DNA from: Polytrichum commune
Taxonomy: Eukaryota; Streptophyta; Polytrichopsida; Polytrichales; Polytrichaceae
Length of the DNA stretch: 64,000 nt
NCBI GenBank assembly: GCA_950295325.1
Contig: OX485805.1
Coordinates: 26,401,501-26,465,500 of the forward strand
Reading direction: 5' to 3'
Made by a program: the position numbers and the translations under genes. This document shows, piece by piece, positions 62,001-64,000 of this stretch. Below the pieces are notes generated by a model. That model was not told the DNA's origin, did no database searches, and saw only the letters and a program-made list of their open reading frames with translations. Positions within the stretch are counted from its first letter, which is position 1. Every line of letters starts with the position of its first letter.

Positions 62001-64000
62001 AATATATCCTTTTGGATTGGTAGTGGTGAGATTATATTAGGTTTACCTGGAGAGAAACTTGAAGGAAACACACTTGAGTGTCAACCAAGCTTGTATGGGC
62101 CCCATGGGTTGCAAGATAAGAGCTCGGAGTGGGAGTGGCTTGCGGCTATGTCATGGTGTTGGCTTTTGGCCACTTCGAGGTTTGTTACCAAGTGCTCTTA
62201 TTGACCAAGCAAAACCTTAACGTAACAGTGAAGGCACCGGTTGCGGCTCTCCCCAATAATCACCCCTACAATACTCAAGTCTTTCACGCTATATAGTTCT
62301 TCATTACGGTACTCTCCAACAAGATCCGTATTGAGCAACAATCACCAAGACTAGTGTAGTGCGTTCTAATTCATTACTCCCATGTGCCGTGAATTCTTCC
62401 AATTCACAATCACCATATGCCAAAATAGAGATGCTAAATAAATTCGAAATATTGTGGTTGTTTTTGAGGACATTGTTGTACTTGAAATTGGTGGCACTAG
62501 TCATATCATAGCGCAAAAAAAATTAGTATCACCTTCACTATTTCCACCCCTCACTATTAGCCCACCTTCACTAGTTGGGATTTTTAGTGTAGACCAAAAC
62601 CTTCAAATGTTTACTAAGATAAGTGGGCATAACTGAGTTGTCCTCGTAAATGGGCACCTATGTTTGAGTTACATGTGGTGATGTGTGGATCTAAGAACGA
62701 ACATAAAAAATACATGTTTTATTTTATTTTATTGTTATTTTTTATCCTTTCCTTTCCACATTTTATGCCACATTTTGGTGGGAGGAATGCATTCCATGGA
62801 CTCGACCAAATGACCAGATTGAGTTCAACCATAATTATGTAAAATAAAATGTTGGAGAGAATGTGGCATGGGCTAAAAGTGCCAGTTCTTGGTAGCAAAC
62901 CATGGACAATTCACATGCAAGAACTAGCACAAGTCTTTCTACAAATTTCTGAAGATTGAAGTGGCAACTAAGAGATACCAGATGAAGGGAGAGAGAGAAT
63001 GTTTATCAAGATTGCATAACTTATGTGTGCTTTTAAATCACACAAGAATCGGAGTCTACCAATCTCACTTTCAATTGGCTTCGAACTAACATATTGAGCG
63101 ACTCTAACCCCTACTATTTGTTACTGCAGTATGTGTGTGGCACAATTTGTCCAAGCACGATAAAGCCATAATATGTGGTCTACATTGCTCGTCGTTGATG
63201 CATGTGCAGACAACTTTCTTGGCTTCCTACACACATCGTTAATAAATAGACACTTTCAAATATGTGCAAGAACTTGGACTTTTTAGTCATCTCACAACAT
63301 ATATCAACATATGGAATCGGAAATCAAGATGATTGGCATACACATGTATGAGTTTGCTACACATACCACAAACACATTTGTTATTCATTTCTCTAGGTCC
63401 CTTGTGATCTGATCCAAGCACTATATTCACCTCTTGCTATCCTAAACCCAAATTGGACTAAAAAGAGGAAACTCTACGTAGCAAGCTCCAGGAACACCCA
63501 TAGTTTAGTTGAAGACTTGATCCGGTCATAATGTCACGAAGAACGGTAATAAAGGTTTTATAACACAGACCATGTTCGGGTCTTGTGCCAATCGATCCTA
63601 ATTTGTGGAACGTGGAGGATGTATCTAGACCCTCTTCCATCTTGTTTGCCCAAGGTTTATCCGAGTTGGGCATAGAAGCACATCATGTACTCACGCAAAC
63701 CGTTCACTTCACAGAGATTCCATGTGTTTAATAACTATTTGGGAATATATCTACTATATTCTCAAAATTAACAATTGTTTTTTATGCTTTTATAATGTTT
63801 ACTACAAACAATAATCCAGACACTATCTATTATCAAATTGTGTTTCTAGTGGAATGCCAATTACTCGCTCCCTCCTCCCCTCCCCTCCCTTGTGGTGATG
63901 TACTTGAGATTGTTTCTAGATTTATTTGCGAATTGTTGAAAATGAAGGTTACATGTTGCAAAAGAAGGGATTGATGTTAGGATGTGCCACTTTGGGAATT
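59026..64000. other. AT-rich, repeat-rich stretch without genes
   Basis: No gene is recognised. Contents: a run of 16 C at 59,903-59,918; a short TA microsatellite near 61,340; the second copy of the 58.3-kb repeat at 62,455-62,720; and a direct repeat pair, 59,810-60,000 and 63,770-64,000 (end cut by the window), sharing tttttatgcttttataatg, gtggaatgcc and acttgagattgtttctag. The frames seen are short and lack motifs. Confidence 0.5.
62455..62720 (+). repeat. Dispersed repeat, copy 2
   Basis: Direct copy of 58,333-58,595. The next shared block (59.8 and 63.8 kb) lies about 1.2-1.5 kb further on in both places, in the same order, so both pairs may belong to one larger decayed element. Confidence 0.85.

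Noticed and set aside
1-64000. CRISPR array, bacterial operon or viral insertion
   Set aside because: The tandem repeats lack spacer structure, the genes are intron-containing plant genes, and no capsid, reverse transcriptase or phage gene was seen.

Overview
This is nuclear DNA from a land plant. Most genes are split by GT-AG introns, and the recognisable proteins are plant-type: a long P-class pentatricopeptide repeat (PPR) protein, a plant-type TIM22, a plant mitochondrial L11, a LONGIFOLIA/TRM-like protein and a piece of a resistance-gene-type LRR. Intergenic DNA is AT-rich and full of decayed repeats, and coding exons are richer in GC. I cannot fix the lineage. A seed-free plant (lycophyte, fern or moss) is my guess, and it is only inference.

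Layout. 1-6913 (minus): an NBS1/nibrin gene (FHA plus tandem BRCT, DNA double-strand-break sensing) that runs off the left edge; its introns hold four copies of a foldback MITE. 8.0-8.9 kb: three tandem repeats. 8.9-12.7 kb (plus): a PPR gene of about 22 repeats with a probable separate transit-peptide exon, followed by a duplicated copy of its own 3' end. 13-18.4 kb: gene-poor DNA with a dispersed repeat. 18.4-21.9 kb (minus): a METTL21-type protein lysine methyltransferase in nine recognisable exons, first exon not resolved. 25.9-27.8 kb (plus): a four-exon TIM22 gene with an internal exon/intron duplication.

28,854-41,358 is one complete Mutator-like element (MULE), 12,505 bp long. It is bounded by long terminal inverted repeats and a perfect 9-bp target duplication (gacctaaag). 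It carries a MURA-type transposase gene, broken by two in-frame TAG codons and by a solo LTR in an intron. Convergent to it is a second, apparently intact four-exon gene of about 919 codons that I do not recognise. Both ends carry 132-bp subterminal tandem repeats. This is the most unusual object in the window.

42.6-45.3 kb: a mitochondrial ribosomal protein L11 gene (minus) with decayed copies of its 3' end on one side and of its telobox-bearing 5' flank on the other. 50.0-55.7 kb (plus): a seven-exon LONGIFOLIA/TRM-like gene. 57.6-58.3 kb: a frameshifted LRR fragment cut off by a repeat. 59-64 kb: AT-rich repeats with no gene seen.

The host genes look like unrelated housekeeping genes (DNA repair, organelle RNA, protein methylation, mitochondrial import and translation, microtubule/cell shape), not a cluster. 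Exon boundaries were inferred by hand from splice sites, reading-phase agreement and remembered family motifs; no alignment was run.
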